From: Caenorhabditis elegans
Lineage: Eukaryota > Nematoda > Chromadorea > Rhabditida > Rhabditidae
DNA: 64,000 bases
Direction: 5' to 3'
Assembly: GCF_000002985.6 (NCBI RefSeq)
Contig: NC_003282.8
Coordinates: 2,666,001-2,730,000, forward strand
Every line of letters starts with the position of its first letter. The stretch's first letter is position 1. Under the pieces are notes generated by a model that was given only the letters and a program-made list of their open reading frames with translations, made no database searches and was not told the origin of the DNA. Of this stretch, positions 35,001 to 44,120 are shown piece by piece. Position numbers and translations under genes: made by a program.

Positions 35001-37970
35001 AATTATTTTTTCGGCAAAAACTTCGGGTTTTAGAGATCAAAATATCGATTTTTAAAGCTAACTGAAAATCCCCAATTACAGTTTTGACCCCAAAAAATAC
35101 TGAAAATCATCTAAAAATCAATGTTTTAATCTGCAGTTTTCGCCGGAAAAAATCTTTTTACCTAGAAAAAATCTGGAAATTCGCTCAAAAATCGATATTT
35201 TGGCTTAAAAATCCAGTTTTTGGATAAAAAATTATTGGAAAATCACCCAAAAATTGATATTTCAATCAAAAATCCAGTTTTTAAACCAAAAAATACTGGA
35301 GAATCGCTTTAAAAATCGATATTTTGATCTAAAAACCCGAAGTTTTCGCCGAAAAAATAATTTTTAAACCTCCAAAAAAACGAAAAATTAAAAAAAAATT
35401 TGTTTCGTTTTTTGGAGGTTTAAAAATTATTTTTTTCGGCGAAAACTTCGGGTTTTAGATCAAAATATCGATTTTTAAAGCGATTTCCAGTTTTTTTTTT
35501 GGTTTAAAAACTGGATTTTTGATTAAAATATCAATTTTTGGGTGGTTTTTCGATATTTTTTGATCCAAAAACTGGATTTTTAAGCCAAAATATCGATTTT
35601 TGAGCGAATTTCCAGATTTTTTCTAGGTAAAAAGATTTTTTCCGGCGAAAACTGCAGATTAAAACATTGATTTTTAGATGATTTTCAGTATTTTTTGGGG
35701 TCAAAACTGTATTTTTTCACTTAAAAATTCCATTTTTAACGCTAAAAATGCGATTTTTGTGCGAAAAATCCAATTTTTTGAGCATTTTCAGCCAATTTTT
35801 CAGATTTTCAGCCTTTTTACCGTCAATTGATCCTGAAAACCCATTTCGAAGAGCCGATCGGCTTCATCAAATACAACATATTGAACATATGAAAGACGAA
35901 GATCCATCTCGACGATAACATGAAGAAGGCGGCCAGGAGTGGCGAGAAGACTGCAAATTTTTAGATTTTATGGGTTTTTTGGGCTTAAAAATTGGATTTT
36001 TAGGCTTTAAATTTGGATTTTTAGGCTTTAAATTTGGATTTTTTGGCTTAAAACTGGATTTGTAGGCTTAAAATTCGGATTTTTAGGCTTAAAATTTAGA
36101 TTTTTAAGCTTAAAATTTGGATTTTTTGGCTTAAAACTGGATTTGTAGGCTTAAAATTCGGATTTTTAGGCTTAAAATTTAGATTTTTAAGCTTAAAATT
36201 TGGATTTTTGAGCTTAAAAATTGGATTTGGAAGCTTAAAATTTGGATTTTTAGGCTTAAAGTTTGGATTTTTAGGCTTTAAATTTGGATTTTTTGGCTTT
36301 AAATTTGGATTTTTAGGCTTAAAATTTGGATTTTTGAGCTTAAAAATTGGATTTGGAAGCTTAAAATTTGGATTTTTAGGCTTAAAGTTTGGATTTTTAG
36401 GCTTTAAATTTGGATTTTTTGGCTTTAAATTTGGATTTTTAGGCTTAAAATTTGGATTTTTAAGCTTAAAATATGGATTTTTAAGCTTAAAATATGGATT
36501 TTTAGGCTTTAAATTTGGATTTTTAGGCTTTAAATTTGGATTTTTTGGCTTAAAATTTGGATTTTTTGGCTTAAAATTTGGAAATTTGAGCTTAAAATTT
36601 GGATTTTTAGGCTTAAAGTTTGGATTTTTAAGCTTAAAATTTGCATTTTTAAGCCTAAAATTTGGATTTTGAAGCTTAAAATTTGGATTTCTAAGCTTAA
36701 AATTTGGATTTTTAGGCTTAAAATTTGAATTTCTAGGCTTCAAATTTGGATTTTTAGGCTTGAAATTTGGATTTTTAAGCTTAAAATTTGGATTTTTAGG
36801 CTTCTCAGCTATAAATCCTAAAAAATTGCAATTTTTTGCATTTTGTGGGTCAAAAACGCTGAAAACCGTCCAATTTTCTGCGCAAAACCATCGGATTTGT
36901 TCGATTTTTGGGCCAAAATGACCGAAATTTCGGCGTTTTTTCGTCGAAAAAATCCTCACTAACATGTCGGGATTCTCGTGAATTGTGGAGAATTGCTCCT
37001 CAATTTGATCTCCTCCGACAAGGCAAGCACAACGGAGTCCTGTGAAGCGGCCGAGCTGAAAAATGAGCAATTTTGAGTGAAAATTCGGGGTTTTCAGCTA
37101 AATTTTTGAGATTTTTGGCATAAATTCACACTTTTTAAGTGAAAAAGCAACATTTTTAGGCAGAAAAAAAATGAATTTTTAGCCGATTTAATGATTTTTA
37201 ACGGAAAAAAAATCAGTTTTCAAGTGAAAATACAAAGTTTTTGAGCATTTTTTCGCGGTAAAAATCCAGATTTCCCAGCCAATTCCTCGATTTTCATCAA
37301 TTTTCGCACCTCTTTGACGACTTTAAACGTCTGAAGAGCCAATTCTCGTGTCGGAGACACCATAAGAGCCCGAATTCCAGTCGTATCTCTTCTTTTCAGC
37401 TTTTGGAGCATCGGAATCACAAAAGCGGCGGTTTTTCCGGATCCTGTACGTGACATGGCCACCACATCTTTTCCATCCATAATACACGGGATTGTTTTGC
37501 GCTGAAAATTGGAAAATTTGGGGGTTTCCGGCTTTTTTCTGGGGAAAATGGGATTTTGCGGGTTTTTGAGGGCTAAAAACCAGATTTTCAAGCTTATTTC
37601 GCTTTAAAAATTGAAATTTTAAACTATTTTATTGGTAAAATAGTGGAGAAATCGATTTTTATGTCAAATTTAAGTGATTTCAAAAATTTAAATTTTTCGC
37701 GGGAAATTTTGATTTTAAAGAATTTCTAATCTTTTTAATCAAAAATTTCACAATTTTTCACTCCATTTCCCACTACAAAAAGCCATTATTTCCTTAATTT
37801 TTCGCGAAAATCCTTGCCTGAATCGGCGTGGGCTGATTAAAGCCTTTTTTCTCGATCGCCTTGTAAACCGAATGGTCCAAACCGATTTGTTGCCATCCTC
37901 CGGCCTTTTTATGCTTTCTATTCTGATTAATTTGCAGCTGAGTGAAGTCTTCCTCGTCGTCCGACGCCAT
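23031..37970 (-). CDS. Y94H6A.5: DDX54/Dbp10-type DEAD-box RNA helicase (825 aa)
   Basis: Minus exons: 37970-37818, 37501-37310, 37055-36964, 35950-35821, 34871-34763, 33861-33762, 32709-32478, 31504-31318, 29978-29887, 29824-29724, 28508-28406, 27608-27276, 25885-25651, 24723-24515, 23240-23031. Every junction keeps frame. Helicase marks: Q motif GFNQPTPIQ (43-51), SRTGSGKT (68-75), PTREL (101), TPGR (150), DEAD (174-177), SAT (205-207), ARGVD (326) and HRVGR (351). The C-terminal part matches the DBP10 C-terminal domain ([24 protein letters not shown]) and ends in a Gly-Gly-Ala-Arg repeat tail. Family members act in the nucleolus in large-subunit rRNA maturation; human DDX54 is also a nuclear-receptor cofactor. 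Intron 1 has a GC donor (CAG|GCAAGG). An acceptor 7 bases before the ATG suggests trans-splicing. The symbol is from memory. Confidence 0.95.
23630..23755 (-). pseudogene. Intronic duplicate of the 3' end of DDX54 exon 14
   Basis: About 125 bp repeats 24425-24555 almost exactly. It includes the last ~48 coding bases of exon 14, which encode [13 protein letters not shown], and the GTGCTGAAATC donor. It lies in intron 14 in the same orientation, 800 bp downstream of the true exon, but carries no matching acceptor. Read past its duplicated end it loses the frame. It looks like a dead partial exon copy with an intact decoy 5' splice site. Confidence 0.75.
25951..26626. repeat. Near-perfect palindrome in DDX54 intron 12 (arms ~330 bp)
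   Basis: Left arm 25951-26285 and right arm 26300-26626 pair with only a ~16-bp loop. At the centre GATCCTTTAGCTTTTTCTCG meets CGAGAAAAAGCTAAAGGATC. At the outside TAAAAATATAAGAGATTTAG meets CTAAATCTCTTATATTTTTA. A few substitutions separate the arms. Transcription of the host gene would produce a very stable hairpin. Confidence 0.9.
27705..28345. repeat. Direct duplication in DDX54 intron 11
   Basis: Two ~170-bp blocks (about 27730-27905 and 28155-28350) share GAGAAAAATGTGAATTTGTC, TCTGGAATTTCTGGCCAATT and TTTTCTCTGCACTGATTTTG. Between them at 27953-28015 sits half of a GTGGCC-type repeat followed by unique DNA that recurs at 33043-33210. Confidence 0.75.
28683..29640 (-). mobile_element. 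Helitron-like element, copy 2, with internal CTACAGTA array
   Basis: Read on the minus strand it starts near 29640 with ATTCCGTTTGTTCC, TAGTTTGTAGTC and GACGTCA. It carries GTGGTGAGACC boxes and GGCGGGAAATT boxes and ends at 28686 with the GCACGCGC/GCGCGTGC hairpin, GAACGGCTGG, then T. It thus shares both ends with 17284-18492. The interior differs: 29215-29530 is a three-copy ~120-bp tandem repeat of CTACAGTACTCCTACAGTAC with CCCCGACCATATCCC. It lies in DDX54 intron 10. Confidence 0.5.
30113..30733. repeat. Palindrome in DDX54 intron 8 (arms ~300 bp)
   Basis: Left arm 30113-30406 and right arm 30425-30733 are inverted copies with an ~18-bp loop. AAGTCGATGGACGGCGAGAT faces ATCTCGCCGTTCATCGACTT, and TTGTCAATGTCGCAGCGGCT faces AGCCGCTGCGACATTGACAA. 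The right arm has a 23-bp tandem duplication (AATTCAAGATAAATGACATT, twice, 30471-30517) missing from the left. Direct ~55-bp repeats (TTCACCTCCCC.. and TTCACCGCCCC..) flank the palindrome at 30063 and 30752. Confidence 0.9.
31063..31083. repeat. (TA)n microsatellite
   Basis: An uninterrupted TA dinucleotide run in DDX54 intron 8. Shorter AT runs are at 7627-7640 and 18486-18499. Confidence 0.9.
33043..33625. repeat. Inverted repeat in DDX54 intron 6 (arms ~210 bp)
   Basis: 33043-33255 is repeated in inverted order at 33400-33625. The outer parts are GTGGCC-family sequence (GATGGCCTAACTTTTGGATT, then CTAGTCCCCGATTGG). The inner parts include CATCGATTTTTGCAAATTTT. The inner part also occurs at 32845-32990 and 28080-28105, so at least four copies of this unit lie in DDX54 introns. 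The 61- and 131-codon frames here encode the same repeat-derived peptide and are not genes. Confidence 0.85.
33943..34578. mobile_element. Foldback element with 195-bp inverted arms
   Basis: Arms 33943-34137 and 34384-34576 are inverted near-identical copies. Both contain CACTGCAACTTTTTCC, CGAGGGACGAGGAAAAGTGG, CTAGGCCATGGCCGAGGGGC and GCAGATGCTAAAACAA. The centre holds a second small hairpin (34150-34205). A single arm recurs at 60994-61190. It occupies DDX54 intron 5, between motif III and the second RecA domain exons. Confidence 0.8.
34978..35712. repeat. Triple repeat with palindrome in DDX54 intron 4
   Basis: 35085-35395 and 35400-35712 are inverted copies (CTTTTTACCTAGAAAAAATC against GATTTTTTCTAGGTAAAAAG). 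A third, direct piece at 34978-35055 matches 35405-35480 (CGTTTTTTGGAGGTTTAAAA, ACTTCGGGTTTTAGA). So one end of the palindrome has been copied a second time upstream. Confidence 0.85.
35975..36812. repeat. 21-bp minisatellite containing TTAGGC
   Basis: About 40 units of GGATTTTTAGGCTTAAAATTT, with drift (GGC/AGC, CTTAAA/CTTTAAA), fill DDX54 intron 3. A larger 126-bp period is visible, for example 36215-36340 against 36341-36466. The unit length is a multiple of three and free of stops in two frames, which explains a 324-codon minus frame (KNPNFKP units) and a 154-codon plus frame (FGFLGLK units). Neither is a gene. Many units contain TTAGGC, the nematode telomere hexamer, but only once per 21 bp. 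Confidence 0.9.
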
Positions 37971-38915
37971 TTTTACCCTGAAACGAAAATATCGATTTTT
38001 AGCGGGAAATTTGTCGCGGAAATTGACGAATAATGAAGAAATAGGTGATTTTTAAAATTTTAAATCAAAATTTACAAGAAAAATCGAGAAATTCGGTTGG
38101 AAATTGGCGGAAATTGAATTTAAAATTTAATTTTTCGTTGAAAAAATCATTTGCGCGTAGGTTCCGCTGCATTGTGTGCACTCTGGAGGGGTGGCGTGTT
38201 TGCGTACAATGCGCGTCAGAGGCAATGTTGACCGTACCCCAAGGGGAAATTCAGCTTTTCTGTGTGTAATTAATAATTTTCTGAAAATGCCTGTTTTTCT
38301 CATGAAAAAGCTTTATTATGTACACAAAATCTAGCGAGAAATTCCAAAAAAAAACAAATTCACAAAAATACAGGAAAACCTGGGCGAAAAAAACAGGGAA
38401 AGGCAGTCCGCGAAAAGGAAAAATCGATAATATTTACAATTTTCTACACATTCTACACAGGTGCTCATAGGAAATGAGTAAGGACAACGAGAAAAAAAAC
38501 GGGGGCAACGAAGATATGGACACACGAAGAAGGAAGAAACTGGGAAAAAATACAAAAAAATCCTGAATTTCGGGGGGAATTGAAGAGAAAATTTGGGGGG
38601 GGGGGGGGGCTTGAGGTCAAAAAAATTGGTGATTTATGGGAAAAATGAAGAGATTTGAGTGGAAAATTTGAAATTTTCGAGCATTTTTACCCCTAGATTG
38701 ATGAAAATAAATATTTGCACTTGGTGGCCTAGAAAAAAAAAATTTCAGAAAAGTTCGGCCATCATCAATTTTTGCATCATTCTAGTGTGAGTTTTGCTCA
38801 AAAATCTCAATTTATAACTAGTTTTGACTTAATTTTCACGGGAAATATCGGACAAATTGAACAAAAAAAAAAGAATTTTAAGCGGAAAATAAAAGTTTTC
38901 CGAATATTTCCCCCA
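37971..38915. other. Intercistronic DNA between UBC-8 and DDX54
   Basis: The 3' flank of UBC-8 and 5' flank of DDX54. AATAAA on the minus strand at 38312-38317 is a plausible UBC-8 poly(A) signal, giving a ~600-base 3' UTR. A 15-G run lies at 38595-38609. 38160-38250 is a GC-richer patch (GTGTGCACTCTGGAGGGGTG) of unknown nature. No coding exon was recognised. Confidence 0.6.
38595..38609 (+). repeat. 15-nt poly(G) tract
   Basis: An uninterrupted run of 15 G within the UBC-8 3' flank, on the strand opposite to transcription (C-run in the mRNA). Such tracts can form G-quadruplexes and in C. elegans need the FANCJ-type helicase DOG-1 for stable replication. Confidence 0.95.
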
Positions 38916-40980
38916 TTAAAATTCCATTTGATCTACAGTCATTGTGTCGTCAGCATCAAAATCATCAAAGTTCACTTCACTTTCATCAAATTCCGACATT
39001 GAACTACAACTTTCGTCGTCATCGTCCTGCGGGTGACCATCGTAGTGCTCCGAGGGTGTTGAGGATATGGAATAGGCGTTTCCCGGGGAGCATCCTTCTA
39101 TGGCACGGTGTTCACTTGCAAATCGCATTACGTATTCTGAAAATAAAAAAAAATTTAAAAAAATCGATAAAAATCGGCAAAATTCCATTTTTTTGATCAA
39201 AAAATTGCTAAAAACATGGAAAAATTCGCTCAAACTCTTAAAATTTTGCAATTTCAACCTCAAAAACCACTTAGAACCGTAAAAAGTACGCAGAAAGCAA
39301 AAAAAAAGCAAAAAAAAAAATGATGGCCTAACTTTTAGAATTTCTAGTCCACCAAGTGAAAAACTAGTCCCCGATTGTTTTTTGCCGAATTAAAAAAAAG
39401 GATTAAAATATACTTTAATAATTTGAATTAAAAAAAGCTCCAAATAAAATAAAACGGCCAGTTTCGAGTAGGTGGCCTAGAAATTCAAAAGTTCGGCCAT
39501 CAACATTTTTTTCTCTAAAAAAATTTTTTTCGCGAAAATTGAGATCCTTACACAAATAAGCTTAGAACATGGTTAAATCAAAATCAAAATTGTAAAAAAA
39601 AGTTGGCGGTCTAACTTTTGGATTTCTAGGCCACCAACTTCCAAACTGGGCTCGAAGCGTGTGTTTATCTATTTTTTTCCTCTGGTTCCCTTATTTTTCA
39701 GGGTTGAAAGCCTACTAAAACCGTGAAAAAAAAATATAATACCCGAGGTGGCCTAGAAATCCGAATTCTTCAAAAGTTAGGCCACCGATTTTTTTTTGGT
39801 TTTTCTTGTGGACTTCTTTCTAGAAAAACTGTTTTTCAGCGTATAAACTACAGAGAATAACTGAAACCCCCAAAAAAAAAATCGAAAAATATAACGGTGG
39901 CCTAGTTTCTGGGATTTCTAGGCCACCAAGTGGAAAACTAGTCCCCCAGTATAAGTGAACCGGTTTTTAAAGCTAAATCGTGTTATAAACATACTAAATG
40001 ACAGTAAAAACTCAAAGAAATGAACTAGTGGCCTAGAACCCCAAAACTCGGCCATCAACGCATTTCCGCTCTTTCTGGGTCGATTTTCATGGTTTTTTCA
40101 ATGCAAATATTGATTTTTTAGTGTTCCAACGCACCTCTACACGTTCTTCTGTATTCCTCTGGCTTGTGAATGTATAACCGGGCGGCTTCTCCGTTCAAGG
40201 GGTCTGCTGCATTCGGGTAGGTGAGAAGTTGAGGCAGGAAGGTATCGAAAATGTTTGTGAGATCGTAGAGGGCTGTCCAGGCCTGAAGAAAAAATGAAAA
40301 TCCGATTAAAAAAATCGGCGTCCTAACTTTCGGATTTCTAGACCACCAAGTGAAAAGTTAGTCCGCGGGCTGGTAATTGCTTAAAATTACTTAAAATGAC
40401 TAAGAACATAGTCACGGACTAACTTTCCACACACTTCGGCCACCAATTCCTACCTGATTTATGACATCAAGGCATACGGTGCCCGAAGCTTCATCGATAT
40501 TCGGGTGGAAAATCTTGTTCAAAAACCCGATGGACGGCGATTTGAACGGGTATTTGTCCGGCATATCGACACGAATTCTCCACACACCATTCTCGTAGGC
40601 AGCTGCAAGAATTTTTGTTCGAAAAATCGGTAAAACCTGTCTGAAATTGAAGTTTTTTGGGGAAAAGTTTCCTAAAATTGGAGGAAAATGGGCAAAACTC
40701 TCGAAATTTTCGAATTTTCGAATTGAAAAACCGTTTAAAACCACAAAAACCACCCTAGAAAACGATGAAAATCATTTTAAAAAAATTTAGAAAATCGGTG
40801 GCCGAACATTTGGATTTCTAGGCCACCAAGTGAAAAACTAGTCCCCAGCTGTTTTTTTCTGATTTCCAGGTATTACGAGGAATCTAAGTTGTCACATCGA
40901 AATTTCGGGGACTAACTTTTCAACTGGTGGCCTAGAAAAAGCAAAAGTTCGGCCACTGCGCGAAAACAAGTCTATTTCAG
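38710..40980. repeat. Cluster of GTGGCC palindromic repeats in UBC-8 introns
   Basis: About ten half or full copies (near 38720, 39320, 39470, 39600, 39755, 39895, 40020, 40315, 40430, 40795, 40925). The typical full copy has ~50-bp ends, GGTGGCCGAACTTTTGGATT then CTAGGCCACCAAGTG and AACTAGTCCCC, in inverted order around an unrelated centre of 30-80 bp. Confidence 0.85.
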
Positions 40981-41231
40981 TCATTTTTGGGCCATTTTTT
41001 CTGATTTTTTTGCCAAAAATATTCAATTTTTCTCTATTTTATGACGTACTATCTTTTGGCCCATGAAATCTGACAATAAACTCGCTGCACCCATTCACAA
41101 TCTGAACTTCATGGTTGTGGGAAATTCTGGAACAAAATATCGATTTTTTTGGAATTTTCCGAAAAATTCAATTACAGCTTAACGACGTCACAGTCTATAC
41201 GGCGTTTTCCGATTGCGGTGGCTGACGTCAT
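38916..41231 (-). CDS. ubc-8: Ubiquitin-conjugating enzyme E2, UBE2H type (216 aa)
   Basis: Minus exons: 41231-41176, 41126-41050, 40602-40454, 40282-40135, 39136-38916. The protein follows human UBE2H closely: [12 protein letters not shown] start, [20 protein letters not shown] core, catalytic Cys in [11 protein letters not shown] (residue ~88), then [20 protein letters not shown] and PEEYRR. UBE2H works with the CTLH/GID E3 complex. The C-terminal ~50 residues are an acidic Ser/Asp tail ([15 protein letters not shown]), longer than but of the same kind as the human tail. An acceptor (TTTTCAG) lies 6 bases before the ATG. All splice sites are canonical. The introns are crowded with GTGGCC repeats. 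The symbol is from memory (Y94H6A.6) and family identity is strong. Confidence 0.96.
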
Positions 41232-41339
41232 CGGGTCTGAAAATATCGATTTTTTCAGATAGAAAAAAAATTTCTGGAAAAAATTTCAAGAAATTTTTTT
41301 TGGTCAAAGGAAAAAAATTTCATACATGGACTTGAAAAT

Positions 41340-42520
41340 AGTCTTTGAACAAATTTTCTCAGTACCCCTGAGATACGGTAGACTACTGTAACCCGGAAAC
41401 ACGTAAATAAAGTTTCAGGCCAAAACCAGGCTTAACCTCGCTCAAATTGCTCCAAATGTCACCAGACTTATAGAAAATGTTGCTACAGTAGTACCCCAGG
41501 TTACTGTATTCAAATATTAATGTAGCTACAGTACTCCTAGACTAGGTACAGTAAGCACAATGCTTCCGAAACACATTTAAAAATTCAATTGGCTCAAAAA
41601 AAATCCCGTAAAATTGTTCAAAACATTCCAATATATTCAAAATTTTTAGACAATGTTGTTACAGTACCCTAGGTTACTGTACTCAGATACTGATGTAACT
41701 ACAGTACCCCTAGCCTAGATACAGTACCCTTTATGCCATGAAAACTACAAAAAACAACAATTAAACTCATAAAAAGTTCTGTTAAAACTATTCAAAATGC
41801 TTTAAGTTTCCTCAAATTTCCAGAATCTGTTCCTACAGTACCCCAGGTTACTGTACTAAAATTTTGGGTCAGCTACAGCATTCCTAGCATAAATACAGTA
41901 CCCTTTATGCTATCAAGACTACGAAAAAGCAGCAATTGAGCTCAGAAAAACCTCTGTTAAAACTATTAAACATGCTTCAAGTTTTCTCAAATTTTCAGAA
42001 AATGTTGCTACAGTACCCTAGGTTACCGTACTTCAATATTACTGTAGCTAGAATACTCCTAGACCAGTTACAGTACCCTTTATGGCATCAAAATAAATTT
42101 AAAAAAAACAACAATTGAACTCATAAAAAGTTCTGTTAAAACTATTCAAAATGCTTTAAATTTTCTCAAACTTCCAGAATCTGTTCCTACAGTACCCCAG
42201 GTTACTGTATTTTGTTTTTGAGTTAGCTACAGTACCCCTAGCCTAGATACAGCACTCCTATCAACACCAAAACACTTCAATGAGCTCCCCGTAAAAATGC
42301 TCCAAAATGCTCCAAAATGGTCAAAATTTTTGCCACGTGTTTCTACAGTACTCAGGATTACTGTACCGTTATCATCAATTAGCTACAGTACCCCTCACAA
42401 CCCTACACAACTAAAAAAACAACTGATAGTACTTTAAACCGGTGTAAACCCTCTTCAAAATGCTCCAAATTACACGGGATTTTTGCCACGTATAGCTGCA
42501 GTATCCAAGTCTACAGCACT
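41340..42520. repeat. CTACAGTA-rich ~170-bp tandem repeat
   Basis: Upstream of ubc-8. A unit with GTTACTGTA, a spacer, then AGCTACAGTACCCCTAG, ATACAGTACCCTTTATGCCAT and TCAAAATGCTTTAA recurs at about 41507, 41670, 41847, 42023, 42198 and, degenerate, 42355, a period of 160-177 bp. CTACAGTA words also dominate 29215-29530 but with a different higher-order unit. Confidence 0.85.
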
Positions 42521-42599
42521 CTCAGAATCCACGCTTCAAAGTGCGCAAAACACTGCTTAAAATCGGTTGAAAATCGATGGAAAACTGGACGAAAAACAT

Positions 42600-42850
42600 A
42601 TGATCATCGGGGCGCGGGTCGTCGTCGGCTGGTTGTCTTGTGCTGCGTGCGCCCCCCGGCAGCCAGCCGTGTCTTGCGACTCGAGAGAGAGTACACGGAA
42701 GTGAGAGAGTGGGTTAGACAGGACAGAGAAAAAGAAAACACGAGACAACAGACGCGAGAGAGTGTGCACTTTGTGGAGACGCGCAGCGAGAGAGGAGGGA
42801 TCGTGAGACGCGGAGATTTCATGGGGAGACGAATGGGCGCGCAGTAGGCA
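42600..42850. promoter_or_regulatory. GC-rich, GAGA-rich island upstream of ubc-8
   Basis: The base composition switches to GC-rich, with CGGGGCGCGGGTCG, CGCCCCCCGGCAG and many GAGAGAG/CACGAGAC words over about 250 bp. It is the only such island in the intergenic part of the window. On the minus strand it is CT-rich, as at C. elegans initiators. A 119-codon minus frame (42916-42557) overlaps it and could be noise or a 5' exon. I suggest the promoter of the ubc-8 transcription unit, 1.4 kb upstream of its ATG. Confidence 0.4.
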
Positions 42851-43030
42851 TACAAACAGCTGAGGGGGGAGAGAACGATGAACTTTTAGAGAATATTGCG
42901 CGGCTTTTCTAGACATTTTGGGATTTGTTAAGCAGAAAAGTTCAATTTTGCACGTATTCTAGATTGACAACACATTTTGCTCATTTTCAGAAATTTAGTT
43001 TTAATATGTTTTCTATTTAAAATAAATACA

Positions 43031-43500
43031 TTAAAGGTGGACTACGCTCAGTGGGGAAATTGCTTTAAAGCACGCGTATGGTACCACAATGACCGAATAT
43101 CATGATAAAAAAATTCAAAAAAATTTCCCTGATTTTATATGATTTTTTAAAAATTAAAAAAAAATAAAATCACAGTTTTCCCCCCTAATTATTTTTGAAT
43201 TTCCGCAAATTGGAGTTGTTCGGTGGAGCGTGCTTGCATTGTTTTTATCAATTAATCTTTATTTATTCTCGTTATTTGACTGATTGTTGCCGTCGGAACT
43301 CAAAATCTGATAGTTTTGTGCATTTTCAATTACTTTTTAACAAACATTTTGCATTTGTCTTGTTTATTTCTTTCATTTTCCGATGAAAAAACATAGAAAA
43401 TTAAGAAAATCAGTCAAATAACGAGAGTAAATATAATTAATAAATAAAAATAATGCAAGCACGCTCCACCGAACAAATCCAATTGGCGGAAATTTAAAAA
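43031..43500. mobile_element. Truncated foldback element related to 14941-15657
   Basis: The left end (TTAAAGGTGGACTACGC, TATGGTACCACAATGACC) matches the element at 14941. Inner arms 43194-43283 and 43405-43500 still pair (GTTCGGTGGAGCGTGCTTGC against GCAAGCACGCTCCACCGAAC). The outer right arm is missing, so the copy is broken. 43501-44120 beyond it is AT-rich DNA with TTCATTTAAATATA-type repeats and no gene seen. Confidence 0.65.
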
Positions 43501-44120
43501 TAATGTTTAGCAGTTGGAGTTCAGATATAAGAAATACAATACCTCAATCAAGACATTTTCAAGATTTTCTCATATTATAAATGTATCATAATGTTTTCGA
43601 TATAGTCAAAAAAATGATGAGAGGATTACTCCATTTTGGACTTTCTGACGTTATTTCAATGACAAATAACGATGTGAAATATTAAAAATAGCAGGGATAT
43701 ATTCTAGCCCAAATATTCCAAACAACTTTTCATTCAAATAATATTCTAGAAACTTTTGAATGGGAATTTGTTATACATATTTAATAATTTATCACGCTCT
43801 CTGGGAGACGAGAAAAAATACAATAGTGTATGACCATATTCCTAACCATTGAATACCGTATGCTCATGTTGTTTCCAAAGCCAGTGACAAAACATTTCTC
43901 AATTTTAACATATTCATTTAAATATATTCATTTCATTTAAATATATTTCATTCACATTATTTATTCATTCACATATTTTTTTTTTCATTCAGATATTCAT
44001 TTAAACCAATAAACCTTAAACAAAACATGCTTGTAAGTTTAGTTTAAAAAAAGAAACACAGAAAAATCAATTAAAATCAAAAATCAAAAAAATATCAATT
44101 ATTATTACGAAGCACCTGGA

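Noticed and set aside
36208..36672. 154-codon plus-strand frame (FGFLGLK repeats)
   Set aside because: Same minisatellite read on the other strand; no start context or splice signals.
35975..36812. Interstitial telomere block
   Set aside because: TTAGGC occurs once per 21-bp unit and is often mutated; there are no consecutive TTAGGC hexamers, so it is not telomeric DNA.
36096..37070. 324-codon minus-strand open frame (KNPNFKP repeats)
   Set aside because: It is produced by a 21-bp minisatellite whose unit is a multiple of three. It lies in an intron and runs over a true helicase exon; the opposite strand is also open (154 codons).
41340..42520. CRISPR-like array (regular CTACAGTA spacing)
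   Set aside because: The repeats are whole ~170-bp degenerate units in a nematode chromosome, with no constant repeat and unique spacers.
42557..42916. 119-codon minus-strand frame upstream of ubc-8
   Set aside because: A CT-rich promoter-like island; no in-frame splice link to ubc-8 could be shown, so it is listed only as a possible regulatory island.
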